Assembly (NCBI GenBank): GCA_020746835.1
Contig: JAGPNK010000004.1
Coordinates: forward strand, 2,356,001-2,420,000
DNA: 64,000 bases
Direction of reading: 5' to 3'
From: Stachybotrys elegans
Lineage: Eukaryota; Ascomycota; Sordariomycetes; Hypocreales; Stachybotryaceae
In this document: piece by piece, positions 47,141 through 59,582 of the stretch
Position numbering within the stretch: position 1 is the stretch's first letter
Layout of the letters: the number at the start of each line of letters is the position of its first letter
Notes under the pieces: generated by a model
The model's input: the letters and a program-made list of their open reading frames with translations, nothing else
What the model was told of the DNA's origin: nothing
The model's database searches: none
Translations under genes and position numbers: made by a program

Positions 47141-48188
47141 TTATGAAGGCTCCGCAAAGCTTTGTCGGAATGGAGCTGGGATTCCAAAGTTAGGCGTGCC
47201 ATTGCTGTTTGCTGTGACTGGTTGCACCATAGTGTAGCGGTTATCATCACAAGCTCCGCTAGCAATAGATGTGGCATGAAAGACGTTGTACCACTGTCCG
47301 TTCGTCGAACCCTGGAAGAACGTGTTGTGCCCAGTGCCGTAGTGACCGTTTGCGCTGGAAAATACACACCCGCCGCTCTTTGCCCATGAACTGGCCTGCA
47401 CCGGGTTCCCGCCGTTCCAGGTCAAGAGACCGAGACAATAGGCAGGGCTCCAACAGTAGGATGCTGAATAGGCAATGTAAGTCCTTCCTCCCATATAGAG
47501 CGCTGCGGGCCCTTCATTGACGGGGTGTTGAACTCTCTCCCAAGCTGCAGTTGGCGAGGAGATGGTGTAGACTGGTCCGGTCAAAGCGACATTGTTGTCG
47601 GCTAGCTTCTGTATGCAAATGGACTGATACTGGCCGCCGTTGAAGCACGAGTACATGAAGTGGTTGCCCCACGGAGCGTTGAATCGCAAAACGGACCCGT
47701 CGATACTCCATTGGTTGCTCATTGGACCAACGTAAGTGTAGACATCATCCCAAGCACTTGCACCGCCTGTATTAAGCATCAGTCAGACGTGTCCGAGAAA
47801 ATTCAACCATGTCTAGGGTCCAAGTGCGTTACGTACCTCGAGCTACATGCATCCTCTGGTTATCAAGGTTTGCAGAACCACCCGCAGTGAAATAAAGGTA
47901 CCAGCGGTCTCCCATCCACTGAATCTCGGGCGCCCAGACATTGCAGCATCGGTTGCTCGCGCTGGACTGGTAGATCACCTTGGTTGGGGCTGTTTTGAGT
48001 CCCTCGATGGTGGTGGCACGAGAGATGCGAACCGAGTCCCACTCCGTCGTCAGGAGATAGTAGAAGCCATCTCCAGATTTGGTAATGAAGGGATCGGCGC
48101 CTCCAGGGTTTCGGATGGGATTGGTGTAAGCGGCAGCGAAGCTGGAGACGCATGTCACTGCCAGTGCGAGGTACTTGAAGAATCTCAT
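47141..48188 (-). CDS. Glycoside hydrolase family 43 (arabinan/arabinofuranosidase type)
   Basis: Exons on the minus strand, 48188-47837 and 47766-47141, join in frame to 325 aa. The signal peptide MRFFKYLALAVTCVSSFAAA supports the start at 48188; an in-frame ATG 24 codons upstream would hide it. The five-bladed beta-propeller motifs of GH43 are present: NPGGADPFITKSGDGFYYLL with the catalytic-base Asp; WAPEIQWMGDRWYLYFTAGG; QWSIDGSVLRF with the pKa-tuning Asp; and HPVNEGPAALYMGGRTYIAYS with the general-acid Glu. SWAKSGGCVFSSANGHYGTGHNTFF near the C-terminus is also typical. Secreted enzymes of this group cut alpha-L-arabinofuranosyl links of plant arabinan or arabinoxylan. The exact subfamily is not assigned. 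Confidence 0.92.
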
Positions 48189-51100
48189 GGCTCGCAATGC
48201 CAGTCTGCTAACCGGGTGAGTAACTACACAATGAGATGTGGTTGGGAGAAGGAAAGCCAAGTAGCATGAAGCTATGTGGCGGTGAAGTTGCTACGTATTT
48301 ATAAAATGTCCTAAGTGTCACAGTTTTATGAGTGAACCAAGCTTTGTGGGAAGTTGTGGAGATTCAAGTCCTGATTTACTTGGTTCAACCACACTCCGTA
48401 TAATCCAACTCCACGATCATGCGCAGAACCCAGACCGTCTGGGTTAGTTCCACCAGTGGCAGATAAGAAATAAGGCCTCTGGGCCGGCCATAGTTGTGCC
48501 GAACTCAAGGTTATGGTGCCCCACGGCGCCTCCTAGTGGTTTCTCCTTCCAGAACCGGCCATGGCCTCGTTAGCGGGAACATGGGTCGACGGCATTGCTA
48601 CATCCGCATCAATGATAAGAGTTGCTCATGTAACAGTGATTTTACAATGATTGGGTGAAGCGGAGAACTGTGTCGGAAGATTCTTCCCCCCCAGATTCAT
48701 CCTACTTGGTGGAGATAGGCCCATTCCGGCGGCTTTAGCATATAGTTTGTGGTTGAGGATTGTCATGAGGTACAAGGTCATTACTTGGCGCTCTGCACAT
48801 CCTCATATCTGTCAGTGAACTTGCTACCCTGTTCTCAGGTTGTCAGTGGCGTTGAGGAACGTTATGACATGGCAAAAGAACAACTATGGACCGGGCTTTT
48901 GCGCAGCGATCTACCATGATCCTGACTCTTTTCTTCGTTTTGTTCGTGAACCTGCTTGGTGATTAGCTTTCATGTTTCTATATTTACGGCTCATCGTGGC
49001 CATTGCACAAGCTTGGGCCTGTTCACAGGCCTATTACCGGTTCAATGCATTGCGTCATTCCACTGGCCACCATAACAAAGAGTACACAAGCGAACAGTGC
49101 TCGATTCTTTACTTCCATCACCTGCTCGGTTCTTTGTCTCATCATGCCTGTGCGACATTGAACACGGCTATTAATAGCTATAGGCCGATGGCTTCGTTAT
49201 CAGGCTCTGCTGAGACGACCGTCACCGATGACATTGAACCCTTGTTGGCTCCTATGTATGAAATCCTGTAAAATTGTGAATAAAATAGGCGACTGTTCTG
49301 CTTTCGATTGTATTAATTGCTCTCGTGTCCGGGTGCCTTATGTTATGTAAAAGCCATCATGTGTCCTGTATTTATTGGACTATATCAACTTGTGCTGGAC
49401 CTGCTATCGCGACTACATTCCCATTCAGTCACATAAGGAGTATACTGAGTACAGGGTAAGTCACTATAGTGTTCTCCTGTTCTTCATTTAAGCTTGGTTT
49501 ATTTCATTCCCATCTTAGCTCGCTTTGTTGCTACATATCTGCCGTTGCTAACCCTTGACGATGCACTATCTTCCTCTCTCAAAAGCACCGTATATCGATC
49601 AGTAGAGCAGACATTTTCACGGAGCAACCATCATGTCCTTTTCGGAGTCCAAACTCCCCAGTCGATCAACTGTTGTTTTCTGAGAAGACGAACTCTTGGG
49701 TAGAATGGTCTCTTTATCAATAAGCGACTATATCTTCGACCAGGAACGACCCATCAACCTCATGCGGGTATGCCGTCTCGTATTGACGAGTGGCCACCGA
49801 CAATAAGCCACGGCTCCCAGCCTCCAGTCTGTCTCCAGACAGTGGTCGGTGGCCGTGGTAGTCGAGATTGGCGGTCGAGTCGAACAGGCTCCCGGCTGCT
49901 GCTCTTGATGACTCGCGGGCAGGGGCAAGACAATAATACGCGTCAAGTTCCCCGGCCTTGCAAGATAACCCTCGAGATGAAATCGATATATCTTTTCAGG
50001 ATATTTCCCAAAAGATCATCCGTCTTCCGGCGCCCTGACTGAGACGTGTTGCTAAAACACCCAATGAGTCTCTTGCGTGCTGAACTCACCGTCTCTCGGG
50101 TTGACTGCTCCGTGTGAGGGACCAATTCTTAGGAGGAGGAGTGGAGCGCCTCTAAATACTGTCATGGAGAGCGACCTCCTCCCCAGGCCTGGATACCCAT
50201 AGAGCCATGAGTAGCAGACATGTTCCAAACCACCGGTGGCGGCAGAACTGGAAGCAGACCAGGTACTTGGGTTTCTGAAGGGGTCCGGTGTTTGTTGTGT
50301 GCTAATGTTGGGACTACTGATGGAGCTCGAGAGAGGCCATGGTTGTCTGGGAATGTCGCGCTGTGAGCCCGACAATCAGTGCTGCAGAGGCACTTCTCGG
50401 CGGTTCGCTCATTTGGCCGAACCACTCTCTGCTAATTTCGTCAGGTCCCATGTGAGAAACTGGTTATGCTGGACCTGAAGCCTGGTGACTAAAGGTGTTA
50501 GATTGAGCGGGCCGAGGCAGAAGGAGGACTAGTAGTCCTCCTTGATCTAAGTGCTCCAACGGCAAAAATCGTTGGAAAGGAAGACGGCTGGCAGGTGACT
50601 TGGTTGTGTGTCCACTGCAACCCAGAATGCCCATTGGTATGGCGGGGCTTGCCTCTTCAGCTGGAGTGCCGAATTTTCAAGATTAGAAATAGCGATACTA
50701 TCTCCGGGCATGAAAGGGGTCAAGTGTTGGTTGGGTAGGATTGTCCACATGGTCCTGGAGACGCCGTCAACTTGTATTAGACATTCCCAGGCGTAGAGGG
50801 GATATTCTGGTATGAGGGCATAGATCATGACAGGAAACTGGGCCTAATATATACTTTTTCGGGTAATGCCCTCCAAACCTCGTTTCCCTCTCTCCCTAAG
50901 TTGTTCTGTGGTTTTCTTTGACGACGATCTGTTCACTTGAAAAGCCAAAAGGTGCATTCTTCGGACAAGATACAAGTGAATACTAAGTGTGCCTCTTTGT
51001 TCCATATCCCTCCCTCGGACCATATGTATCCTGCATTCAACTGTAATTATACTGAAAGCCGGTAGGATACAAAGAACATCATTGCAAAATATGTTCCCCC

Positions 51101-51497
51101 GATGAATTTTCCTGTGTTCGCTACCTTCGGTGGCCTTACTGTTGTGGGATGGTCTCATCTATCTCGGGATTTATCAATGACAGAAATCTGTCCGTGGTAT
51201 CACCTTTGTTGCCGACCAGCGACTGGAGAAAACTCTTAGACCAGTTCTCACCCTTTGACTGATATTATCTATACTATCAAAGGAAGCCACTGAGGTCACT
51301 GCTACTATCTTCTTCGTCAGCGAAGCAGTGGCACGATATCGAGACCCTTGCTGTATATGCGGAGGGGCAGAGAAATATTAGACAAAGTCGGATGGATATT
51401 TCCAGACGAAATATATAAGCCAAATTTCAAATTCCTCTTCCGAGAATACGTTGTATTAATGATATCCGTCACTATCTCTCGTCACTTTAGGTTATAC
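48189..51497. other. Long gene-poor region (3.3 kb)
   Basis: Holds the GH43 promoter and then no gene I can support. Two minus-strand frames, 50547-50828 (93 codons) and 50052-50375 (107 codons), look slightly more protein-like than chance but match nothing I know and lack clear joining splice sites. A perfect 10-bp inverted repeat with a 3-base spacer lies at 50521-50543. The C-rich and AT-rich parts alternate, and no RNA gene is evident. Confidence 0.45.
50521..50543. repeat. Perfect short palindrome
   Basis: The arm AAGGAGGACT and its exact reverse complement are separated by AGT. It may form a hairpin, a terminator-like structure, or be part of a mobile element end. No partner copy was seen in the window. 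Confidence 0.7.
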
Positions 51498-54400
51498 TTA
51501 TGCCTCTCTGGCAGCCCCATCTTGTATATGAATCGTATACACTTCTCTCTCCAGTTCTCCATCTGCCAATTTGGTCCAGCCCATGTGGTACTTTCTTCCG
51601 GTGAAGGCGTAGGTTCTCAGCTCCGCCGCCTCAGGATCTGTTGTGAAAATATTGGAATCGGCCCACATTGAAGCCATGGAAGCAATGCTTTGGGGGTTCT
51701 TTGGGAGCACTTCTTTAAAGCAGCGCTCAAGAAATATGCTGCCAATGGTCATCAATCCGACTGCCGCCAGGATTCCAATGACGACCCAGGTAGAAACAGA
51801 GCTCTGCACCAGTCTTCTAACTTGGTGGTCCGTCAGTCTAACCTCGATGGGTGCTGGTCGAGCAAAATATTGAGAAGAGTTGCTGCCAGTAGACATCATG
51901 TTGCTGAATGGCGTCCGATAGCCAAGTGCATGAATTAACTGCACAAGCACAATTGTGTTAATCTTCTTGAAGGCAGCCTCTACCATGTCTTGCTTTGAAT
52001 CATCATGTAGCCAATATTCAGGGATTGCCCAAGGCGACGATGTCACGGCCGCTTCTGCCCTTCCGATGGAGCCTACGTTCAGCTCGCATGATGAAAAGTC
52101 TGAGTCCTGAAGATAGTTGCTTAGAGCAAAGTTCTTGATGCGATTCCATGCCCATGACTCATCTCCACTAAACCACTCCAGCAATGGTGCCTCACGCTTG
52201 GAGGATTCGATGGGCTTGGGTGGGTTTTCCGTATCAATATCCAGGCCTGGTAGCTTCAGGGTCAGGTCAACATCGACCAAGGAATACCGAAGCTTGCATA
52301 GCATCCATTTCAAATCGGTAACTTCCCCGTTATTGATGTTACCCCAAAGAAAGGAACGATCAATGTTCGTCGCATTCTGTGTTAAACGATTCCGGTTGAC
52401 GTCGCGGGACAGAAATGGGGCGTCTGCACATGTCGAGATAGAAGCATTGGCGGTAGCAAACATACTAGTTGGGCGAGTGAGCTCCAGGGTGAGTTGGACG
52501 ACACCAGAAACTCCGCTCACTTCATCTGGCACTGGTGTGACTGTCGCGTTGATACTGTCTCGTGGGACTGTTTCACATTGGAGCTCTGGGCGGAGGGCTT
52601 GTGTAATGAAGTTGATTGTTGCATTAGAGGAGTAGCTCGTTTCCGTATCGACAAGGGAGAAAGATGGGAATACGAGATCCTCGTACGTCCATGATGGGAA
52701 ACTGGCATTACGAAAGAAGACAAGACCAGATATCATAGTGGCGTCCTCAAGAGGAGCGGCATCCTCGAGAATTCCTAGTGACGTATTCTTCGTAATAGGT
52801 GGAGGCCGGATTTGAGACAGCCAGTCTTGCTGTTGGAGGTGTGCCGTTGATTCTCTTTGGATGTATTCTTCCGAAAGCAGTGAACCAGCCAATGGCATCA
52901 AAGCTAGCGACATCGCGGCGGAGACCACGGCCAGCACGAAGGCTGCTCTGATGGTGAATTGCGGGATGGAACGGATGGTCTTCATGTAATGATCCGGGGA
53001 TACATTGAGCACCGAGAAAGCTCCTCCCTGCTTCAATGATGCAAATGGGGCAACTACTCCAACGGCGAGGCAAGCACCAGTGAGGTACGAACCGAGGGCC
53101 ACTGCAATAATAGTAGGGATGGAGGACCAGAGGAACGGCCTGAAGGACTCCTCATTCGCATCTGTCAGACCCATGTTCTGCTGGGATATATACCATGTTA
53201 CTCCCACTGTCCCGGCTAACACGGCCACTATGCAGACAAAGACAAGTCGAGCCCATATCTGTAGCTGCCAGGGATGGTACCATTCGATGCCGCCTCTTGC
53301 ATTAGAACATCCTGAAGTAGTACGCCGTATTTTCTGTACTACCGAACCAAGGCTCTTGAGTTGAGTCAGTCCGATAACAGCTTTGTCTGATTTGTTGATG
53401 GATACATTCGTAATTGTTCTCACGTGCTCGATGTTATTGTCCATTGGAGTACAGATGACACTGTGGAGGTTGATGGATTGAACGGTTTCGTTGAGCTTTG
53501 CATTGATCTCTTGGTTACCCAAGTGGCCGGTATTCCGAAGCCGTTCTCTCAGCTCGGGGTTCTTAGACAAAAGCGTAGCACATGCTATCCCCGTGGCGGG
53601 ATCTTGAGGTGCAAACGGTTTCTTGGGCACAAGTACCAGTGCTACCACGGCTGACGCGATAACTAGGCTGAAGAGGGCCGTCATGACTGAAAACTGAGGC
53701 GTGCGGACGAGCAGACGGTTCTCTGCGACGACTATCGAGCCCGCCGCTTGCCTTGAAGTACTTTGCATGGCCAAGTAACGAGCCGTCAATGGGATAATCT
53801 CCTCGAGTGCGTTCTCAACAAATTCCAAGGCAAATGATTGATTCAGCAAGGAATCGGGGTGGAAAAGGGGGGTCTGTGACGGTTGGATTGGAAATGCATC
53901 GGGCCATTCGTGGCCCTCGTATTCCGTCTCAATCGTCTTTCCCACGACGCTGGAATATGTCAAATTCATTCCAGTCCCTCCGTCATTGAATGATCCCATA
54001 TTGTGAATCAGTGTCCCCACATCGAACGGTACAGGACGTGAGACAGCATGGGGGTTTACTGAGTATGTCGCCCCCGTGGAACTTTGCAACACCTGAGCAG
54101 GTGTTATAGATGCGCCCAGCCGACATGAAACAACAGTGGCAGCGTTAAGCGTTAAGTTCTTCCTTCCCTCGGCGTCAGGCTCGCGAAAAGTTTCCTTCCT
54201 GTATATGAAGTGGGCAATGTCTCTGGCGCAGGAACCACCAGCAGTGGTTTTCTCGTCGTCCCCTGCATAGTCGGTGTAGAGAATGCTGCGTAAAACTTTT
54301 CCTGCTTCCATTTGATGATTGCCGAGTTGATGGTAGTCGTATGTGAAGCTGAAAGGCTCGGGACAGGTTGGTGCCCGAGCTGTAAGTTCTCCATAAAGAA

Positions 54401-55405
54401 TATTTTCCCCTTCTCCGCCCAAGTAACCCCCGTGTGAAACCACCTCCCCAGCCTCACACTCGACATCTCCCCGCAGAATTTCAACTTCGGCATGGACTTG
54501 AACGTAGTCGGGCTGTTCATTTTCAGAAATGAAGTCCTGATACGCGAAACCTCGGCCTGTCCCGGGGGGGAATGGCAGATCATAAGTTCTCATAGCTACC
54601 ATGGTTCTTGACGATTGCCAGCCCAGGTAGACTCTCGGATCAATCCTGTCGACAAATTCCGAGGTGATAATCACGGGTTGCCCGTGTTTAATGAATCCGA
54701 CTCTCTCCATGGCGAATAGACTGGCCGAGAAGATGGCGAGAATCTGCAACATCATAGTTGCAGAAACAACTGAGGCGACTAGCCAGTCCCCAACCTTAGC
54801 TGCCTGGAGCAATATTGCTGGCTTTACCGTAGAAAAATAATTGAGCATCAGAGTCTCTGAGATTGAAACGGAATTGTGCTGATGGAGTCTTAGCCAAGGA
54901 GTGTATCGAAGCGCTTCTGATTCCAACTGCGACCAGCAAAGCGACGTAAGGGTAAAGACTAAGAACATAATTTGGCCAGCTATGCAAGTCTCTGAAAATG
55001 CGGGTATAGCCTACCAGCCACTGGAGCAAACCTCCAGAGATAGTGCAGCGCTGATGAAGTTGTCACGATTCCGTTATTCTCGCGGGAGAGTGCATAAAGC
55101 ACCAGCATGGCGGAGAACAAAAGTAGCATGAATACGATGAATATCAGCAATGAAGTAGTTCTCAGGAATCGAGGTCGCCAGATAGTGGCAGCCAGCGTTG
55201 GCGCGGGTGTCTTCGACTCAACCGTGTACGCCTTGGTTGGCGTTGAGGTACCGCTCTTGTCAAATGAAGTTGCGATACTTTCAACTGGCTCCGCGTCTGC
55301 GTCTCTGGTCACTGTATCGTTACGCATCTCTTCGGTGGTCAGTGATAAAGCATGATCACGGCCATGCCCAGACATCTTAGAGGGGCCATTTCCGCCATTG
55401 TCCAT
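51498..55405 (-). CDS. Large membrane protein, DUF3433-like
   Basis: Exons on the minus strand, 55405-55015 and 54958-51498, join in frame to 1,283 aa. A disordered N-terminus is followed by IWRPRFLRTTSLLIFIVFMLLLFSAMLVLYALS, then LHYLWRFAPVAVFTLTSLCWSQLESEALRYTPW, the start typical of fungal DUF3433 proteins. This WRP...W-P pattern recurs in the second half (WYHPWQLQIWARLVFVCIVAVLAGTVGVTWY), giving two tandem halves. About eight to ten membrane helices are visible (for example VVSATMMLQILAIFSASLF, AAFVLAVVSAAMSLALMPLAGSLL, VSTWVVIGILAAVGLMTIGSIFLE), with large glycosylatable regions between them. The function of the family is unknown. The intron is 56 bp. Confidence 0.8.
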
Positions 55406-57185
55406 GTTGGAAGAAAAGGTACTGAAAGGGGAAACCGCGACGTTCTGCTCCGCATCAAGGTGCTCGGCAGTGGCATCGATAGGAGAGATATCACAATGAA
55501 GTGCAGGGTCTCTATGGGGAGCTCGAAGGTGGTGTTTAGCTATTGTTGGACAATATTCGTGAGTGCTCAGCCAGAGTTCAAGGGAAAGGTGGTCTGGAGA
55601 TACGAATGCCTAATGGGCGCCGGAGTGGCTGGCATATATAGACGCCAGACGTAGGGGGAACAGCAAAGATTGGAGTTAATAGCACAGATTATGGTGTACA
55701 TAGAAGCCAAGGCTGTTTGCGTGTATATCTAAAGATCAATATCTGCCAGTGAGCAGTTTACCATTATGCGGTGGTGGCATTGATGTAACCCAAGAGCCTC
55801 AGCTTCAGCATATAATTTTATCCATCGAGTTATGAAGAGCAATTGCAACTTGATGCAACGTTCTAGGGGCTGTGTGCAGCAAAATGAATATCTTATGCAT
55901 GCCACGCACACCACACCAAACCACAGCACATCAGGCTGTATCTGTTGGGGGGGTCATCACACTGCATCTACTGTGGAGGCCCAAGAGCCAAAAGAGTGCA
56001 GATGAGACGATGGGCGAATAATACTGTGGAGGGTGGATAAATGATATCTATTTATATATCCAGGCTGACCCATGATGTAAGCTGCAGACTCCCGATATCG
56101 AGGGCATTTACTGGCGTAATAACATCGTCGATCGCTGACTCTGCGTCAGAAGAAATATTAATAGGCAGCGGCAGCTGCAGCTGCATTATGCACGACTCAA
56201 ACAACAGGCTGCAGATGAGAGTCGAGATGGAGGTTGATGGTGAGCGCAAATGTCGCTCCCGGAACTGTTTCCCCATCCGGTTCATTCGATGATAGTGGAC
56301 GGTTTTGATAGCCGCGCAGCTGGCCAAGGAATTCCTATGGTCTGGAGTCAACTTGGGCGATAAAGGTGGTACATCACAAGAATGATGGATTCGAAGATGG
56401 ACCTCATATCAACAGAACCAAAACTACGCTCGCATCGCGGGTGGAATTCCAGTGCCTGCAGAATGCATTCTTTGGGTTTTCTTTATTCATACCCGAATGA
56501 TTCCCTTGATTTGCATTGCCGCACAGCCTTCCTTTTATCAACTTCCCCGCCTTTTGCAGGAGCCGATATTCCTGGGCTGCCTTCCGGTTCTGCTCTTTCT
56601 CTGTTCAATACAAGGCGTAGAATGAAGGAGTTCCGTCTGGAGCTTATTATTGCTAAACAAAACAAAGAACTAGCTCTCCTCGGGTCATCGGGAGCCTACC
56701 AGGCTTCCCCCGATAATCGGCGACAAGAGAGTTACTCAGATGCATATGGTGGCAACGGGTATAGAGAAGATTCTTGGGTAAGGAAGGGGGAGATTGTCAG
56801 GACATATGATAAAACGAACTCAGCTAGAATAGAAACAAACTTCAGTTACGCAGTAGCAACGAAGATGGTGGTGATACTGGATTACCCGTTTGCTCAACAG
56901 GCTATCCTCGGCTGTGATGTGAAGTGCGCACACATGCCTTATCGCCACTGCCAACTTCGCTTAGACCACCAGCAATGTAAAAATCCGGTGCCGCTCACTC
57001 CTCCTCATTAGGCATAGGATCAGGGATTGAATTACAGTCTTCGCGCAATTTGTGAATGTCCTTTATCTTGGTTGAGTAATGGGCTATTGGAGGGTTGTTT
57101 TCGCAGTAGTATATAATCGGGGTAGAAAAGATGTTCACAAGTTGTATCCTGAAGTCCAGCAAATAAGTAACACGTTTGCTTGCCG
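55406..57185. other. Intergenic region, no gene supported
   Basis: Between the DUF3433-like start and the P450 stop. An open frame at 56382-57011 (+, 209 codons) has no motif, no signal peptide and no sensible splice partners. I see no clear repeats. Confidence 0.45.
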
Positions 57186-58928
57186 CTATCTTCTTCGCCA
57201 CGCAAGCGGCGCTTTCTCTGGATGCAGCATTTGTAAAAGCAACACCATAGCAGAATCCGTCTTGATCAGGTGAAGCACTCTCTCGCGGGCAGCCTCAATC
57301 GTTTCGCCCTCAAAGGCCACTGGATCGACACGCCAGTCACGGAACAGCGACGCCATTGTAGCGACAAACTCAACTTGAGAGAACTTCCTCCCGGGGCAAT
57401 CCCGTGCGCCCTCTGACCAGCCGACAAAACTGCCGCGTCTTGGCTGAACAAATTCTTCTTTATCCAGATGGCCCTCCCTTGAGTCTGGTCCTGCTTCAGC
57501 AGCCTTGATGAATCGGGACGGTCGCCACACAAGGGAGTCTTCCCCCCACCATCGAGGGTCGCTCTGCAAGGACGAATAAGCAAGACACATCATAGTCTCG
57601 GGTGGCAGAACAATCTGCTTTTCACCGATGTCGAGCACTTGGGTTTTGTCTTGAGTCCACTTGGTAACTGCCACGGGCGTGTAGAGCCTAATTGTCTCGT
57701 ACAAGACAGCCAGACAACGCTTGAGCCGAGGGAAGTCGGATAAATAATCCCATTCGTTGGGTTTTCTCTGTCCTAGTACGTGATGAAGCTCTTCTGCAAC
57801 CCAATCTTGGATATCTGGGTTTGCAGCAAGGAAGAATACTGCAAAGGTGAATACGTGAGACGACGTATCGTGGCCGGCAAAGTTGATGACAAATATATTG
57901 CCATAGATCTCTTGCTCCGTAAGATATTGGCCATCCTTGGCTTCCAGGGATGCCTTGGCAAGCGATGAGAGGAAGGTCCGGCTGTCACCAGTTCCCGAGA
58001 GGCCCTTGGCGACCTTGCTCTTCTCGAGCTCATACATATCTTTCATAAAGTTCTGGAATGCCGTGATTGCTTTGCCAAGCTCGCGATATTTCTTAGGAAG
58101 CCAGGAGGTGTTCGTAAAGAATTTGGGTCCCATGGCAATAATTAGGATGCAATTTTCCAAGATCAGCTGCAGAGAATCTTTGTAGCTTTCTGAGGGGTTG
58201 GCATGTGTAGCGTTTTCATGACCTTCGAACTTGAAGGATTTGGCAAACCCAGCCTTCGATAGCACGCCTAGCGACAGAGTACGCAGGTCATCGGCCGTGT
58301 TCCGGATCGATGGGCGCGACGTCCAGTATTCCATCATATCACAGGCCTGCGAGATGCTCTCGGACCAGACTGTTTCGTTGTATTGTTCGTTGAAGCATGA
58401 AGCCATCAGCTTTCTCTGGGTGACCCAACGCTGACCTTCGACCTGGACTCAGAGCATGATTAGTGGTGTGATAGTGCGGGGGGCTGTCGCAAGACTCACA
58501 CTGCCGACGTTGGGCCCGAAAACATCGAGGACCTGCGTGAGCTCGACGCATCTCGGAAAGTCGTCTCTTCTCCGGACGATTTCCATCACAATATCGGGAT
58601 GGCCAATATACAACCAGTTGCGCCCAGGCGTAACCAGCATGAAAACATTGCCAAGCTCATGGTGCGAGTAGTATCGGTCAGGGAGCTCCCAGCCCATCCA
58701 ATTGTATCTGGTGAAGGTGCTTTCGCCAAAAATTCTCTTGACATAGCGGAGCACTTTTCGATCAACGAGCATCCAGAAGTGGTTGAGATGACTGATAGGA
58801 ATAACCCGAATGGGAACACCAATCTTGCGGGCGATCAAATAGTTGCGGAAAAGCGAGTACCATGAATGGACCAAGACAGAGCCCGCCAGCAGCAGGAAAC
58901 TCCATAGGACGATAGCGAAGAGAGACAT
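57186..58928 (-). CDS. Cytochrome P450 monooxygenase
   Basis: Exons on the minus strand, 58928-58500 and 58442-57186, join in frame to 561 aa. The N-terminal membrane anchor is MSLFAIVLWSFLLLAGSVLV. P450 landmarks are VEGQRWVTQRKLMASCF (helix C), NFAGHDTSSHVF (oxygen-binding AGxDT of helix I), VLYETIRLYTP (ExxR of helix K), WRPSRFI (PERF-like) and SFVGWSEGARDCPGRKFSQVEF (haem-binding cysteine loop). All catalytic motifs are intact. An upstream in-frame ATG at 59018 would put a non-hydrophobic stretch before the anchor. Such ER-bound enzymes hydroxylate secondary metabolites or degrade xenobiotics. It lies 17 kb beyond the NRPS, past sulfatase and GH43 genes, so its link to the cluster is weak. 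Confidence 0.95.
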
Positions 58929-59582
58929 TTTGCTATAGGTGCGGAGATGATGGCTGCTGGTGGAGGTGCATATGCTTACGCGGCGGATCATGCTCCTTAA
59001 GTACGGTAGCTCATACACGTGCAGTTGGCTGGTAAATGATTAAAACTGAATGGTTGGGTGTGGCATAGTACATGCATGCTCGGAAATTGCGGAAATGAGC
59101 CAGCCCCAGCAATGCCAATGGTATGAGTTGGCTAAAGAGCACCTGGTAGGGAGCGTCCAAGATGTTGGTGGTGTACGGAGCTGCACTATAAATATCACCT
59201 GTGTGATTATGCAGACGTCCATTCCTGGTGTGAAATGTAACAGTATGACTCGGCCATTTATTGGATATATCACGCTGCATGGGCCCGCTAATAGGTGTTT
59301 AGGCGCCCATATTCCGCACTTTGCCAAGGTACAGTACCAGCTCCTTTGTTGCTTCAGACGTATGTACACAGTAATCATGAAGCAGAAGTCCCTACTAAGC
59401 GCTCCACAGATTTGAAAATCCCCATACACCAGCCCCAAAGGCCCTGCGCAGCATTGCCACCCACCCATAACCGCCATGATGTGGGATTTCCCGTTCGTGT
59501 GCCCCAATGGGATACAGACCAGTGACTCCCAGGAGGCCCCCTCTGACGATAAAGGATATCGTAAGCCACAAATGCTTCATAA
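58929..59582. other. Intergenic region with second copy of the 50-bp repeat
   Basis: Between the P450 start and the stop of the third Pth11-like gene. It holds the repeat at 59478-59527 and no supported gene. Confidence 0.6.
59478..59527 (-). repeat. 50-bp dispersed repeat, copy 2 (inverted)
   Basis: On the minus strand this is identical to 47082-47131 over 50 bp. It lies 56 bp beyond the stop of the minus-strand gene at 59583. Confidence 0.9.

Noticed and set aside
50052..50828. Two minus-strand frames that might be exons of a small gene
   Set aside because: They look mildly protein-like, but I found no convincing donor/acceptor pair and no known family.
56382..57011. A 209-codon open frame (+) between the DUF3433-like and P450 genes
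   Set aside because: No motif, no signal peptide, no plausible introns. It ends next to the convergent P450 stop. I cannot support it as a gene.
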